From positions 1,423,001-1,487,000 of the forward strand of contig NW_018344274.1 of NCBI RefSeq assembly GCF_002099425.1: DNA of 64,000 bases. The letters are read 5' to 3'. The notes below the pieces were generated by a model. It had not been told where the DNA came from and searched no databases. It saw only the letters and a list, made by a program, of their open reading frames with translations. How positions within the stretch are numbered: the stretch's first letter is position 1; each line of letters starts with the position of its first letter. The position numbers and the translations under genes were made by a program. Source of the DNA: Phascolarctos cinereus (Eukaryota > Chordata > Mammalia > Diprotodontia > Phascolarctidae). Below, piece by piece: positions 26,301 to 41,300 of the stretch.

Positions 26301-29300
26301 TCCTAGTGAGTTGCATGAGTAATATAGAGGCTACATGACTTCCTCAGGCTCATATAGCTGGTAAGTAACTGAACCATGGTTCTTCCTAGCTCTGAGTCTA
26401 CTCCTCTAATATACCACTGTATCTGAAATCATAAATTACAATGACACTAAAGGTCCTCCTGCCATGCTGCTGTACTCCAGCCTTAGCCTCCAACCATCCC
26501 TTTCTCCACCCAATCCAATTGGTAAGTTCATCATATATAGGATATCCCAGACCCACCTCACCTGTACTTTAGCCATCTTCCTGCCATGCTGCTGTATGCA
26601 TAGCTGCCCTCCAACCCAACTACCCCATTTTTGCTCTGGGAACATTAATCAAATCACCACTATCCTTCCTGAAAAGGCACATCAATCATGGAGTCATATG
26701 ACCCCATTCACCAGCCCTGTGACTTCCTTGAACAAATACACTCTCTGGGTCCACAACTCTGCTTTGTGAGTTGTGTCCCCTTACTAGAATATAAGCTCCT
26801 TGAATTCTTGCTTTTTGTATTTTATCCCTATAGCTTAGTACAGTGCCTGACACATTGCAAGTGCTTAAGAAATTTTTTATTCATTCAATAAAATTGATTT
26901 TCTACATTAATTTTTCTTTAGAAACAGGCAAACAAAAATATGAGCCAGTGTGTCATGGGGATAAAGAAGAATCAAGAACACCTGGTTCAAATCTAGCTTC
27001 TGACATATAACTAGCTATACAACCCTAGGCACCTGTTCAATCTCCTGCTTCCAACTTGGAAAGTCCTTAATCTTTCATCCAACTAAAAATCAGATTACCT
27101 AATGTTGTATTTTTTCCTTTTAATTAATTGTTCTTATTTGATTAACTGTTTTGAGTATGTAAAAGTCACCTCCTCCTCTATTTGGGATATAGCCCTAGGC
27201 TGAGGAAGGGGCCTGGTCTCAATTAGTAAGGCAATTGGCATGCCTTGCTTAATAAAGCATTATACTTGGAAGCTCAAACCTTCGTTTCCTCAGTCATTTC
27301 ATCTTTTACCCACCACAACTCCTTGCAAAAGGTGGGGGGAAGAAGAAGGGGAAGTACAAGTTTGTTTATAGTATTGAAGTGATTTATGTGATGATTTGTG
27401 ATTATGAAAGTTATGAAAGTATACCTGGAATAATATATATTGAAGTTATATCTTGAATCAACTTAGTCTTAACAGACTTTAGTCTTAAAGATTTATTTTT
27501 GCCTGAAGGGATTTATGTACAATGCCTTAAGATGTAGATATTTGTTAGTCTGGAAATTTACAATAACTAACCAGTGTTTTCTAGAAGTTTTTTTGAGTGA
27601 ACTACCATATATTCACTAACTATGTAGAATTGTAGAATGTAATTATTTTCTTGATTTCAAAAGAAGAGGAAAAGGGAGAGGAGAGGAGGAGGGAAAGGAA
27701 GGAAGAAAAACAATGATGAAGGAGAAGGAGGAGAAAAAAGAAAAGGAGAAGGAGAAGAATGAATATTTTTTAAAGGCTTGGTAAACTTTTTATTGTTAAT
27801 TATTAATACAACATGAGAGAAATAATAATAAGTACATACAGCCCTAAGCTGTGATTAGTAAAACTTCTCATTAGAAGTAAAATCTTTTGGGACTGTAATT
27901 TGATAGCCCTATTGGTTTTGAATTTAGGTATAATTGTCTGAATGATCATTAAGTCAGTAAGCCACTATTCAAAAGAAACACCATGAGCTGCTCAGAGGGA
28001 GTGTGATCTGAGAACTGCTACAGGTGGCTATATGTACCTGGGAAAAGTTGAGGGGACAACCTTGGCATAGCCAAAGGTAAGATCCTCTTGACTCAGTTTC
28101 CCCATTGTATTATTTTGTTTTGAACAGGAGTGTTTCCTACTTGGTTAATCCTGAGCCTGGCTATGATAACCCTGTGAATAATGGGGAATCTTGCTATATG
28201 AGTGGCTGTTTCAAACAGTTACTATGATTCTTACCTAAAATCAAACAGGGATGCTTTATCTTATTATACTTATGTTGAGTCATTCTGTGGTCTTGAGCTT
28301 AGGCCTAGGGAAACAATCTTGATGCTGTTACAACCATGTCTCTGCTTCTTCCTTTCACAGCAAATTTCTCTAACCACAGTAGGTAAAGCTGCATTTTTTA
28401 ATATAATTAATCTTTTTGCTGCAATACTCCAACACCTCCAACAACAGAATGCGAATATGAAATATGCCAATCCCTTAGATAGTAGTTATTATATAAAAAT
28501 AATATCTCTCTCACCCCACCCCTTGTGGGTAGAAACAGTAAGCAGTATGTAACAATCAAAATTCTCTGAGGTTTTAGGTGAGTTATGGGTTCTTAATTTA
28601 ATGTTCAACTTACAGCTCTATTGTTAATAAGATCAGAACCATAAGAGTTGAGTTGAATTTCACCACATGAACCACCTATTGGGAAAAGTAAATTTAAGAG
28701 GTTGTACTAAATTGTATTGAATCCTGTTCAATTTTAGCAGATTTTAGCAAAATTACCAAAGGTTCTCTGCAAGTGATTTGGAACCAGAGAAGCAAATCTA
28801 TTTTAGGAGGAGCACTTGTGAGAGCCACCCTTGGAACAAGGTTCATTCCAGAATGTACAAGGGAAGATGTTTTCAGGGACTAGATTACTACACGGGACAT
28901 CTGGGATACAAGATGAAATGTGTTGATTAAAAAGAGATTGGGAGTGGGTTATTAGGACACAAGGATACTTGATATTAGTTAATATTGATGATAATGATTG
29001 CATTAATTTCCCTTTTTGTTTCATGGTGCTTATGTTTGCTTAGTTTTCTTAGTTACATTGATAACATGCAAAAACTCCCCTCTTAAATTAGTCCTTGGTG
29101 TGTCCTCCAATTAATTTGAGTCTCTCACTTGAAATTGAGAGGCTGGCTCGGGCCAAAAGCGAGTCCATTTCCTCCCTCTAGATCAGGCCTGCACAACCTG
29201 TGGCCTGCAAGTCGCTTATGGAAAACAACCTGTACAGTTTTCATGGGCCCCCTGAAATCCATTGGCAGGCCACAAGGTGTGCAGGCTTGCTCTAGATTGA

Positions 29301-32300
29301 GGCAGGTTCTGTTGCTCAAAAGGCTTTGCAAAATCATATGTTTTAGATACTCTTACTGCAACTCAAAGCAGGGCTTGTGCTCTGTATAATTAATCAAACT
29401 TGTTGTTCTTATATTAACCAGTCAGGAAAAATTGTGACAAGCCTACACAAGATCCAGTGAGTTATAACAGAAACACGAATACCTCCTCCAGGTGAACACT
29501 GGTGAAATCCTTCTTCTTGGTTCACTTGGATGCAAGGAAATTGCCTGCTAGCCACCCTCAGTAAATGGGCTCTTATTGCCCCGTCTTATTACTATTTTTA
29601 TACTTTGTGTTTGTTGTTGTGTTAAAGCCTGTTCCAAACTTGTATCAGAAAAGCTTATGTTAGTGCACACTGCTAATAATGACCATGCTAAAAATTTTAT
29701 AGAATTAGCATATAGATAAGTGATCCATGGAAGACATGTTTCCCATTGATCAAAGGGGGGAACTGAAAAAAATCAAATTGATTCTATTGTGTAATTTATT
29801 CTATTCTGCACCAACCACTTAACATTTGGTATAACTGCTTAGGTCATATTTCATCATCTCTGGGATAAGTTTAGAAGTTCAGTTTTTCTGTTAATCTCTT
29901 TGATTCAAGGAAATCTCCTTAATTATCTCCACACCACTTAAAAGACTTGCAGGTATACTGAATTAATCAGAATTTGCTAGTGAGAGGTTGTTACTAACCC
30001 CACATTTTCCATTTCCAGCTAATCAAATTGGCTCCCAAGCCTATGATGCTTCAGATTTTGTAACCATATTGTTTTCTCCATATACGATGCTTCCTTCTAT
30101 TTTTGAATGTTTCACATTTTTTCTATTAAAATGTTTTGTCATCCCTCTTTCAGGATCTTAGCTTCCTGTGGAGGCTGATACCCTACTTATTGGCAAATCA
30201 GCACTTTGCAGATAAATTTATCATACTTGGAGCTTTGTGCCTCAGTTAAACTTTAATTTCAATCATAACAGTGAAAGGGGAAATGGTGGCGGGGAAGAGG
30301 TGGGGGCAGGCAATGCTTAAACCTCATTGGTAAAAAATTTTATAGCAAATTTCTCTGATAAAGGTCTCATTCCAAATATATAGGGAACTGAGTCAAATTT
30401 ATAAAAATAAGTGCTATTTCCCAGTTGATAACAGTCAAATGATATGAACAGATAATTTTCAGAAGAAGAAATCAAAGCTATCAATAGTCATGTGAAAAAA
30501 AGCTCTAAATCACTACTGCTTAGAGAAATGCAAATTAAAATAATTTTGAGGTACCTCCTCACATCTATCAGATTGGCTAACATGATAAAAAAAGAAAAGT
30601 GATAAATGCTGAAGGGAATTTGTAAAAAATGAGACACTAATGAACTACTGATGGAGTTGTAAACTAAGCCAAACAATCTTAAAAAACACTTTGAAACTAT
30701 GCCCAAAGAGATATAAAACTGCACATACCCCTTGACCCAGCAATACCACTAAAAGATTTATATTCCAAAGAGAGCAAAGAAAAGAGGAAAGAACCCATTT
30801 GTACAAAAAGATTTATAGCAGCTCTTTTTGTGGTAACAAAGAATTAGAAATTGAGAAGATGTCCATCAATTGGGGAACAAATGAATAAATTGTGGTATAT
30901 TATTGTGTTGGAATATTATTGTGCTATAAGAAATGACAAGCAGGTGATTTCAGAAAAACCTGGAAAGATTTATAGGAATTGATGAAAAGTGAAGTGAGAA
31001 GAACCAGGAGAATATTGTACATAGTAACAACAATATTGACAGGATGATCAACTATTAAAGACTTAGCTACTCTAATCAAGACAAGGATCCAAGATAATTC
31101 CAAAAGACCCATGAAGAAAAATGCTATCCGTCTCTGAGAAAGAACTGGTAAACTCTGAATGCAGATTGAAGCATGCCTTTCAAAAAAAATTCTAATTTTT
31201 CTTGTTTTATTTTTTGTTTACATTTCCTTCTGCAACATGGCAAAGTCTTGCATGACTTCATATGTATAATATCAAATTGCTTGTCTTCTCAAGGAGGGGG
31301 GAAGGGTGGAAGGGAGAAAGAGAAATTAGAACTCAATTTCTCAAATGATTACTAAAATTTGTTTTACATATAATTGGAAAATATTTAATAAAATAAATAA
31401 AATATATATATTAAAAATAAATAAAATACAATAGAATGTAGATACTGTTACTATGTGATTTTCTAAGTCAATATGCAACCTCTAGCAATCCTCACATATA
31501 GTTGAGTGGCTATTTTAATTTGAGTTTGACACCACTGCCCTACAACAATGAAATCAGAAGTCCAGATATATGTGTATGTGTGTGTATGTGTGTGTGTTCA
31601 CTGATCTTCTAGTTAAAGCACAAAATTCTGTCTTACAGAATAGGAAATCATTTAAGACAACAGCAAAATAGGTGGTACATCCTATCTGCACTTACAAAAA
31701 CAACATCCCTTCCATGTCTTATCTATCCTCCGAGGGGACAATCCCACCAAAATTTGAGTTCAGGCCTGGTGAAGCAGACATTGCCAAATTTGACCCCCAT
31801 GGTGGCTACTGATCAAATACCCTGACCTATTCAATAAAGCAGCCAAAGGCTATTGATCACAAAAATACTTGTGCACTCCATCCAACACCAGAGAGTGGTC
31901 TGAGAGCAATATTAAATTCTCTGTGACTCTCAGAAAGCTGTCTACCTCTTGCCCCTTACTTTGCTCCACTTATGGATGGCAACACTGCTGTTATTAGACT
32001 AGGGATTAGGGATTTATGTATTTATACAATCATAATCTAGCTTAGCCCTCACTCTCAGAACAAGGGAAAAAAATTCTACCCATCTATTCTATGTTTCAAA
32101 GATTAATGGTCTGTTGTCTGACCAACAGCCTACATAATTTGGGAAAAGATTTGTCACCAGAAGGTAGACCACAAGGCAATGAAATTTTTAGCAATAGCAA
32201 CTGAGAAGAATGATTCCTAAGGGAAAAAATGGATGTGATCTGCACTAGTTGAGAGTGTCTCCACAATGAAGAAATCATGGACCTGTGAAGCACTGAAAAA

Positions 32301-35300
32301 GTACTATTGACAACAAAATTTATAGTAATGGTAAAACTAATGCAGAAAATCTACACACATGTAGGGCTGAATTTTCTCTGGGGATCTGACTTTTCACTTG
32401 ATCAACTTTACAATCTCAAAGTAATTGCCCTACATCAGAGAACTAAATTAACAGAATATTCACAAAACATTATGACCCTTTCTTTTTCTAGGGCATTGTT
32501 CTGAACATAATAGAGGTCCATTAAATGCTTATTGGATTTATTAGATTCATTTTTTCATCCTGAGTTCACAAAATTCTTTCCTTGCCCAAAAGTTCTATGA
32601 TTTTCCCTGTACTACAATAAAAAAAAAATCTTTCTCTCCCCAAATCAAGCTCTGCATAAGACGAGGTATAATATACATGAAGAAAGGATCTATTCATTTG
32701 TCAGAAAAATAATACTTTTCCATTTACATCTAAGGCTGATAGAAATTTCTCCCAGCTCACACGACACTGTTGACCTACAGACAAGATGCCCCATTCACAA
32801 ACCCTCCTATTGTATAAGCTGAAGCAGGATAAAAATACAAAGCATCATTTCATAAGTCAAAGCTTTCCCTATGTTTAATGCCGATTCAAATTTAGGAGCT
32901 ATGCTGAAGATTTCCAAAATATTTTACAAAGCTTCAACTGTACCTGTACTCTCCCAGGCCCCATGTTTTTCACCAAAGGTGGCTGGCAGGGCTGGGGCAC
33001 GATGAAAACTTGCTTTTTTAGAGCTGCAATACTGACACTATTAAAGATAAGAACCTCCACTGTAAATTCTCCTTCCCTAAAAAAAATCAAATACGTAGAA
33101 ATGAAGATATTGGTTAGCAAAATAGCAACCATAATAATTCTTCACTGTGGAATATTTAAAATATAGTTGTTACTATTATTGTCATCTTTAGGATTCGAGT
33201 TATTATTACATATCAGAGATAACATGAAAGAGTCACTGGTTTGAGAGTCAGAAGACATGTGTTCCTGTTTTAGCTCAGAAAATTACTAGTTCTGTGACCC
33301 TGCAGAAGTTACTTAAAACGCTCTTTGCCTTAGTTTCTTCATCTGTAATTTGGCGATAATAATCCTTGACAATACCTGTACCTGGTCAGTTAAGTGACAC
33401 AGTGGATACAGTCTTGGACCTGGAGTCAGGAAGACTTATCTTCCTGAGTTCAAGGTTGGCCTCAGACACTTACTAGCTATGTGACCTGGGCAAGTCACTT
33501 CACCCTGTTTGCCTCAGTTACCTCATCTGTAAAATGAGCTGGAGATGGAAATGGCCAACCACTCTCGTATCTCTGCCAAGAAAACCCCAAAGAGGCTCAC
33601 AAAGCGTCTAATTTGATTGGAAAATCACTGAACAACAATAACACATAATTGTCCCTAACAATGTTGTTGGAGGGAAAGTAATTAGTTAACATTAAAACAC
33701 TGCATCTATATTTTTCTTATTAGTAGTAATAATAATATATGACCATTTATCTCAGGTCACTAGAGCATGTCAGAGGCATTGTGGTATAGTGCAGGTAGAA
33801 TGACAGCCTTAGGAATGCATGAGTTCATGCCCTGCCTCTAACGCATTAGTTGTGTCTTCTTGGTCAAGTCACTTAACCTCTTGATTTCTCAAGACTGTAA
33901 GTCACAAACTACTTTTGATCTACATCAGTAAAGGAAGTTTTGAGAAATTCACTATGCCAATGCACACAGAGGTCTGAAATTTAAATTTTGGTTTCATGGT
34001 CATAGACTTCTCTAACACTGGCTAACTGTCTTACAAATGTATTACACTGGCCTCAAGGTAGGTTGGGGCTGAGCTAAAAAGAAGGGATGCTTAGTACAGC
34101 ATAACCACACAACTAGAAAAACTAAGATGTTATACTGTCTTCTGACCCCTCCCTTTCCTATTGTGCCCTCTGTAATCACAACTCTATCATTAATAGACTC
34201 CCCTTTATGTCATGCCCTTTTCTTACTCTGGTGCTCAATTGAAACCTGGCTTCTTCAAGAAGCCAACACAGCCTTGACCATCCTCTCCCATACAGGTTGC
34301 TCCTTCTCTCATGATTTCCCCACCTCTAATACACATATGCATAGACCAAGCTCAGATGACATCTCTTCTAGGGAACCTTCTCTGGCTTCCCTACTATGCC
34401 ACACCTCTCTCTTTTCCCAAAAGCATTTTTTTTCATCAAGATTTTTTAAAATATTCTTTGTCTGAAGCTTTACTTGACTTTTATCACATTCCACCTGTCC
34501 TTATCTCTTGTATCCATATATCTTTTGTGTTCCATCCCACCTATTAGACTATAAACTTTTTCATAGCAGGGACTGTGCCATTTTTCATCTTGGTATCCTA
34601 ATAGCCCAGCACAATTCCTTATAAATAATAGGCACTTAATAAACATTTATTAAAATGAAATTAATATTTATGCTTGCCTATGCCACAGAATTATTATATC
34701 AAATAAGATTATATATGTATGTATATATATATATATATGTTTTTGTAACACCAAAGCTCTATGTTAATATTAATTATTACTTTTTATTGGTCTTAATTAC
34801 ATGTGACACACACTTCAGTAATTTGTCAGTACTGAATTATATTAGAGTATAATGCTCATATGTAGTTAATACTGAGTTTTTCATTGTTTTATGCATTCTT
34901 GATTCTCCAAACAAACTGTAAGTTCATTATGGGCAGGAACCACGTCTAGTATTTACTTCTTTGTAGTTTGAGGCACCCAGAATAAGACTGGACACATAGA
35001 AGGTGTTCAGAAAATATTTCATGAGTGACTGAATAGCATCAGATGCCTAATAACATGGGAGTCAATTCTGTTTGTACAAAGTTTTGCAAACTGAGCAATT
35101 ATCATCAACCTACCTCTTATATATGTGGCTCTCAGTCCACTTCCCAGGATGGATAGTATCATCCCCAAAGTTCCACAGGTAACTAACATTTGTACCAAAA
35201 TTGATTCTGCACTCAAAATTCACACTGGAATTTATCAGAGCTGACGGGCTGGACACAAGCCGATTTGGAACAATTTTCCTCTCTATACTGATAGTGTGAA

Positions 35301-38300
35301 TGTCAGAGGCAACAGAGTTGATCTCATTGGCAGCATTAACTATCACATGATACCTGAAAGTTGGAAAAGCCACAGAGAGGAGAATCAAGTGACTAGAATA
35401 GAAACATACATGAAATTCAGTATAACCTTCCAAGGCCTGAATTACAGAGGATTTCCAATCCTGAGATACTTAAAGATAAATGACAATTTGGGAGTTGAAT
35501 TTGTGCTCTTTAACAGAATGCTCCAGCAAGGAAAAAGATTTTTTGTTGTTTTGGAGAGATGAAATGAATCCCAAAGAACCTGAATCTGTATTTGTAACTA
35601 AAGCAGCCAAAACACCCCATGTCAGCTTGGTGAATGGTTATAATTGAAATGGGTTCCATTGGCCAGTTCCCTCCTCCAATATATAGTATTAAAAACAAGC
35701 TTCTTGACACAAAAACTTTTTTTTTAATCACCAATATTCTTCTGGTGATACTACAGTGAATGATTTAAAGGGCAACAGAGAAGTGCATGTTGCATGCAAG
35801 TAGACTATAGCATATTACCAATGATGAATTACTCACAGGGAGTGCTATAAAACATCTTGAGTAGAAAATATATAATTGGAAAAGGAGGTTGACTAGTTAT
35901 GTAGTAAGAAATAGAGGGTAATAGATCAATGCCTCAGTTACTATACTGGTTCTCTGAAAATGTTATAAGACCCAGAGGAAAGCCTTAAGAGTACTAGATA
36001 GAGCCTTAATGGAAGATTTATTGAAGAACATGATCAAGAATTATCCATGATGAGAAGGCATGGATGTATTGTGATCAACACTGTTGGAAGGATCACGCAC
36101 ATCACTGAGGCCACAGCCATTGAGGAATCAAAGTATAGTTAACAGCATCATAACAATCCAAATGATCTCCATATTGAATAAAAGCTACCTTGATATGCTA
36201 CAAACTAAAAATGACTACAATGTTGAAATCTCATATGACCAATTTTACATACCGCTTGGGCACACTGTATCTTTTCTTAACACTTTTTGAAGTTGTTCTC
36301 TCCCATGAACCATCTCCAAAATGCCAAACAAACTCAAGAGGACTCGTTTCATTTGTAAGAACAAAAAATGTGATCTCAGAATCAGCGGCAAACACTGTGC
36401 CATTTGTAAAGATAGAAACAGCTGTAGGAAAAAGAATCAGGGTTACAAATGTTTGGGGGAAAAGAGGAACAAGGACATAAATGAGTTAGTTCAGGAGTTG
36501 TTACTACCAACTCTTTTTTATACACACACCAAAATGAACGACTCTTACCTAAAGATGGGAGTGTAAGAAAATAAGCAACAATGTATGTAAATAGGCAATA
36601 ATGTGTAGGCAACAATATTACATGACCCTTGATTGAATCAAACACACATCACAATCATAAACAGCAAAATAACATAGCCAATCCTTTTTTTATTTGAGCC
36701 TTTCATCTGAAGAAGGCTTAAAGGGAAGCATTAAATAATTATTCTGCAAACCTTGGTAATCTATGGTTAAATTCTTGTAGCTCTCTCCAGATAATCCAAC
36801 AAATATATATATTAATTACCTGATACATACAAAGCACTGTTCTAGGCCCTGGGAATTAAAAAAAAAATTAAAAGAAAAAGAGTCTCTGCAAAGTCAAGAA
36901 TATCAAATACTAATGAGTGGAGAGGGTAAAAATTATAATATGAATAGAAGGAAAGTAAACACAAAGTATATACAAATTCAAAATAACTTAAAGAATAAAA
37001 AAGCACTAACAACTGGAGATTGCAGGAAAGGTCTCCATTGGAGTTGGCATGTGATATTAAGAGGTGGTGGTGAGAAGGAAACGCATTCTAAATATGGAAG
37101 AAAAACTGTGCAGTGTTTAGAGATAATATTCATTTAACCTATAACAATTAGCATAGCAGGAAGATTTAGAGAGAGTGACAACGGGGTAGTGGCTTGCCAT
37201 AAGGAGTGATGGCAGTAGTAAGAGAAAGATGGAGGAATGGAGCAGTCCCATTACTAAGGCAGACTGACTTTTTTTTTTCAATTTGCCTCATTAAGTCTCT
37301 TCAGACCTTAGCTTGCATTCTGGACCAGTGTGTAAATGGTTTAAAAAAGAGGCAGAATGCAAACCCATTTTTCATGAGATAACTAAAGATAAATGAAATC
37401 AATGAACAGGTAATAAACTTGAAGAAATGCTGAGAGAAGACCTATGTTTTTCTAAGACCTGCACTGTCAGAGTAAAACATGCAGAAAAGATTTTGCGAAA
37501 TGCAGGACTGCAGACATCCCTCACCTTGCATTTGATACTGAACATTCACACTGGCCCAATCTTGGTAACCATTTGCTCTATCCAGGACCATCAGAAACAC
37601 ATTGTATGAAGAAGTAGATGAAAATTTATGCATAACAATGGGTCCTAAATATGGAAAATAAAATGTCATATATTATGTAAAAGAAAACATAATTATAGCC
37701 TCAATTCTCTATCTCAGGGAACACATTGTCAAAAAACTTATACTTTTCCACTTGGCTCCCCTAACACTTAGAAAAAATCCAAAAAGGAAGATGGAATGTG
37801 CAGAAATTCAGGAACAGAAGCCTGAATTTAGTCACAGATTTTCTCTTAGTCGAATTTTCTTTAAACCTCTTGTCCTTTGAGACAATGTTTTTCATTTTAG
37901 TCATGGTTAATGTTGGTTAATCACGAAAATTATTTTAAAATATAGCATCACTATTTAGTTCTAATACTTTGGTTTTAAAATTCCTACTCTATGTACCATA
38001 TTCCACATTCTCTTTTTATACTGATTATCAGGGGTCACCTTTAAATCTGATTTTTTCATTTTCTCAAAAAAAAACTCATTAATTTAATGGTCATAAAACT
38101 GAGCATGGTATATTATGTCAATATACATAGGATCTGTGATTTCTTCTATATTAGAACTCACCAACCATCTGTAATTTTGTCTTAGAGCTTTGCGAGAAGC
38201 CCATAAAGGTTGTGACTTGCCCATTGTCATGTAACTATTAAGTACTGGTGGTGAACTGAACCCACATCTCCCTGACTTCAAGTGTAACACTTCATCTACT

Positions 38301-41300
38301 CTGTCTCTTCTCTCACTGATACATTAGGATTCTTATTTACCTTCATGTGAGTGAAATGTGAAACTGATCTATTTCTTTAAAAGAGAGAAGAATTATCTCA
38401 TGAAGAAGAATAAGGTGCTATGGTTAAGTCATTTTTCAAACATGTCCAACTCTTCATGACCCCATTTGAAATTTTCTTAACAAGGATCCTGGAGTGGTTT
38501 GTCATTTCCTTCTCCAGTTCATTTTATAGATGAGGAAACTGAGGCAAACAGGGTTAAGTGACTTGCCCAGGATCATGCAGCTAGTTAAACAGCTGAGGCC
38601 AGATTTGAACTCAAGTTTTCCTGGCTCTAGGCCAGCACTCTATCCATTGTGCCATCTAGCTGCCCTAATGATGAGGTAGTCACTCATTAACAAAACAGTA
38701 TTCAGGGTTTCTCTCATTAATTTTGAACAAGATTTAAATTGTTGGAGTGAGAATGATAGTTTTAATTTGAAGATAATTCTATCATTCAGAAGCTAAAGAA
38801 GTCAGTAAAATAGTAGTAACCAATTAGCTTGAAAGTATTTTTCTCTCACCAGGTTATCATTAAAAGACACACATCCCACCTACTTCCTAATGCCACAAAC
38901 AGTTATTTTCAGACATACTAGATAAACTGGAAGCAATACGTAATGGTTCAGATCTTGGCTATGCTACTTCAAGTGTGACCCTGGGCAACTCACTTCAGTT
39001 CTCTGTGCTTCAGTTTCTTCATCTGTGAAAGAGTCTTGGGCTAATGGATCTCTAAATTCCTTCCATTTCTACATCCTATGATTGCTCTATGATTGCATCT
39101 ATAATTGGTGAATTTTTAAAGTATAATGTGAGTAGGCTAAGAATAAATGCTATGATGAATTTCATATAGGGAGGTAGATACCCAAAATATAATAACCTAC
39201 ATTTGTGGAAAGAAATCCTATCTATGGTTAACAGGAATTTGAATGATATAAGTTAAAGTTAAATGAGGTACTTGCCTTTATTCACAGAGGTGGTATAATT
39301 GCTCATGCTTCTGGTATATACTCCAGTTGTCATTCTTTGGAAGGAGCTGGCAAAAAGTAGAACTTCATCCTTATGGACACTGCTAGAATTCATAAATACT
39401 CCCAAATCATCTTGAGATATTTCTACATAATATGGTCCTAACTCCTTTTCATTTCTATGAAACTCATTGAAAATAATCACTTTGATCATATATATGCCCT
39501 CTGAGGAAAAATAATAACATTAGATATACATTTTATTAAATATCAATTAAACATATTAAAATATAAGTATAACTTTAATATATACATATATATATTTAAA
39601 GATGAAACAGTTTTTATAGTACCATTATTAGATATGGTTAAATATGAGAATCTATAATAAAATGCCTTCCACAGGATAATTTCACTTATAATAAAATATT
39701 TTTGAGAGATTAAAGAAAATATTTTGTGAAGACACCAAACTAAAATCAGCCATCTCTTTAGTATGAAGTAAATTTCTCTTCCCTCAGTCTTTGACTTCCT
39801 ATCAGGATGAGATAGAAGGCAGGTGATCACAGGACAGGTTGTCAGGGAATAAAATGAAGAAAATAGTCAGTAGATATTCTGAAGGACCAAAAATGTTTGT
39901 GCATGCATGTGCATATGAGAAAGCAGTGAATGTGAATGTTTTACATGAGGACTTAGGAAAGCATATAGTGATCAAAAGAGTGGAAAAAAAAATCTGTCCC
40001 AAACTGTGTTTGCATATATGGTTTCATATACTGGTAGCAGGGCAGATGATGATGCAAGCAATATACAGTTTTCCCCAGAATTGCAATGTTATTGGGATGG
40101 GAGGAGTAAATACTGCTGTATCATTTAAATGGTGAATATCATCATTCACACTTTTCCCTAAAGTTATTTCTTATCCTAACTTCAAAGTGAATTTTACAAA
40201 ATCGCTTAAATTCATAAGATATCAAGGGGTGGGGGAGGAACAACTAGATATTACTGTAGAACAACTTATTTTAACAAGATAGATATTTAAGTGAGTCTTG
40301 TTTTAAATGCACTACAGAATGCAGAAACAAATCATGAATTAATATTTGAAGTCATTCAGGCAGTTAATAGCATTTAACAAGTATTAAATAGGCATTGTGC
40401 TAAGCCCTGGGGACACAAAGAAAGAAAAATACCATTCCTGACCTCAAGAAGCTCATATGGTAATGGGGGAGACAATATGCAAACAACGAGGTAGATATAA
40501 GCTATACAGAGGAGAGGGAAGAGAATCTGTAAGGTTTTGGAGGGAGGAGAGAAGTAAAGGAGTAAAGGCACCCTGCAAAAGTTATGACTAGAGCTGTCTG
40601 GAAGGAAGCGAGGGAAACCAAGTAGTGGAGTTAAGGGAAAGGACCACATTTTGCCTCTTTTTGTATCCCTGGCACTTAGAGGGTCTAAGACAGTCTCCCA
40701 TATTCTAAGTGTTGGCACTACCACGTGCTTGGTACATGGCAGGTATTTAATATTTATTGACTGACTGGTGGCAAGTGGAGAGAGGGGGATATATCCTAGA
40801 AGTGTTTTGAAGGTAAAAACTCCAAGGTTTGGCAACACATTGGATATATAAGATGAATGAGAGTGAGGAGTCTAGGATGGTGCCAAAATTGTGAGATTAA
40901 GTAACTGAAAAGATGGTGTTGCCCTTAAGAATAATAAAGAAGTTATGTAGAGAGGAGGGTCTGGAAGAAAAGATCATGAGCTTTGTCTTGAACGTGCTGA
41001 ATTTGAAATCTAGTTCTAGATATCCAAGAAATAGTTGGTGATGTGTGTGACCATAGCTCAAGAGAGAGACTAGGGCTGGATATTCAGTTATTGGAATATT
41101 TGCATAGAGAAGATATGGAACACATGGAAGCTAATGAGATTACCAAGTGAGATAATAGGGAAAAAGAAAAGAGGGTCTAAGACAGTCTCCCATATTCTAT
41201 CTGGAAATGAGGGCTCTTTAACAAGGAAGTAACACCTGAAAAAAAAATCAATGTTGGGTGAGAAACACGAAGGTTTCTTTTCTCCTTCCATTGCTATACC

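Larger units (their letters stand above)
27100..30270 (+). mobile_element. Possible LTR-retroelement fossil, family uncertain
   Basis: Two LTR-end-like segments about 3 kb apart share a similar order: near 27240-27300 AATAAAGCATTATACTTGG, then CCTCAGTC, and near 30205-30260 AAATTTATCATACTTGGAGC, then CCTCAGTT. The first ends in ACCACA. The interior has no recognisable coding domain and is broken and old; a hAT element sits inside. It could also be two unrelated LTR remnants. Confidence 0.35.

Noticed and set aside
28202-28552. 116-codon plus-strand open frame
   Set aside because: It lies inside the LTR-like fossil and shows no recognisable domain; treated as chance.
40374-40838. 154-codon minus-strand open frame
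   Set aside because: It falls in an L2 remnant with mixed orientations; the translation is pyrimidine-rich LINE sequence, not a conserved protein.
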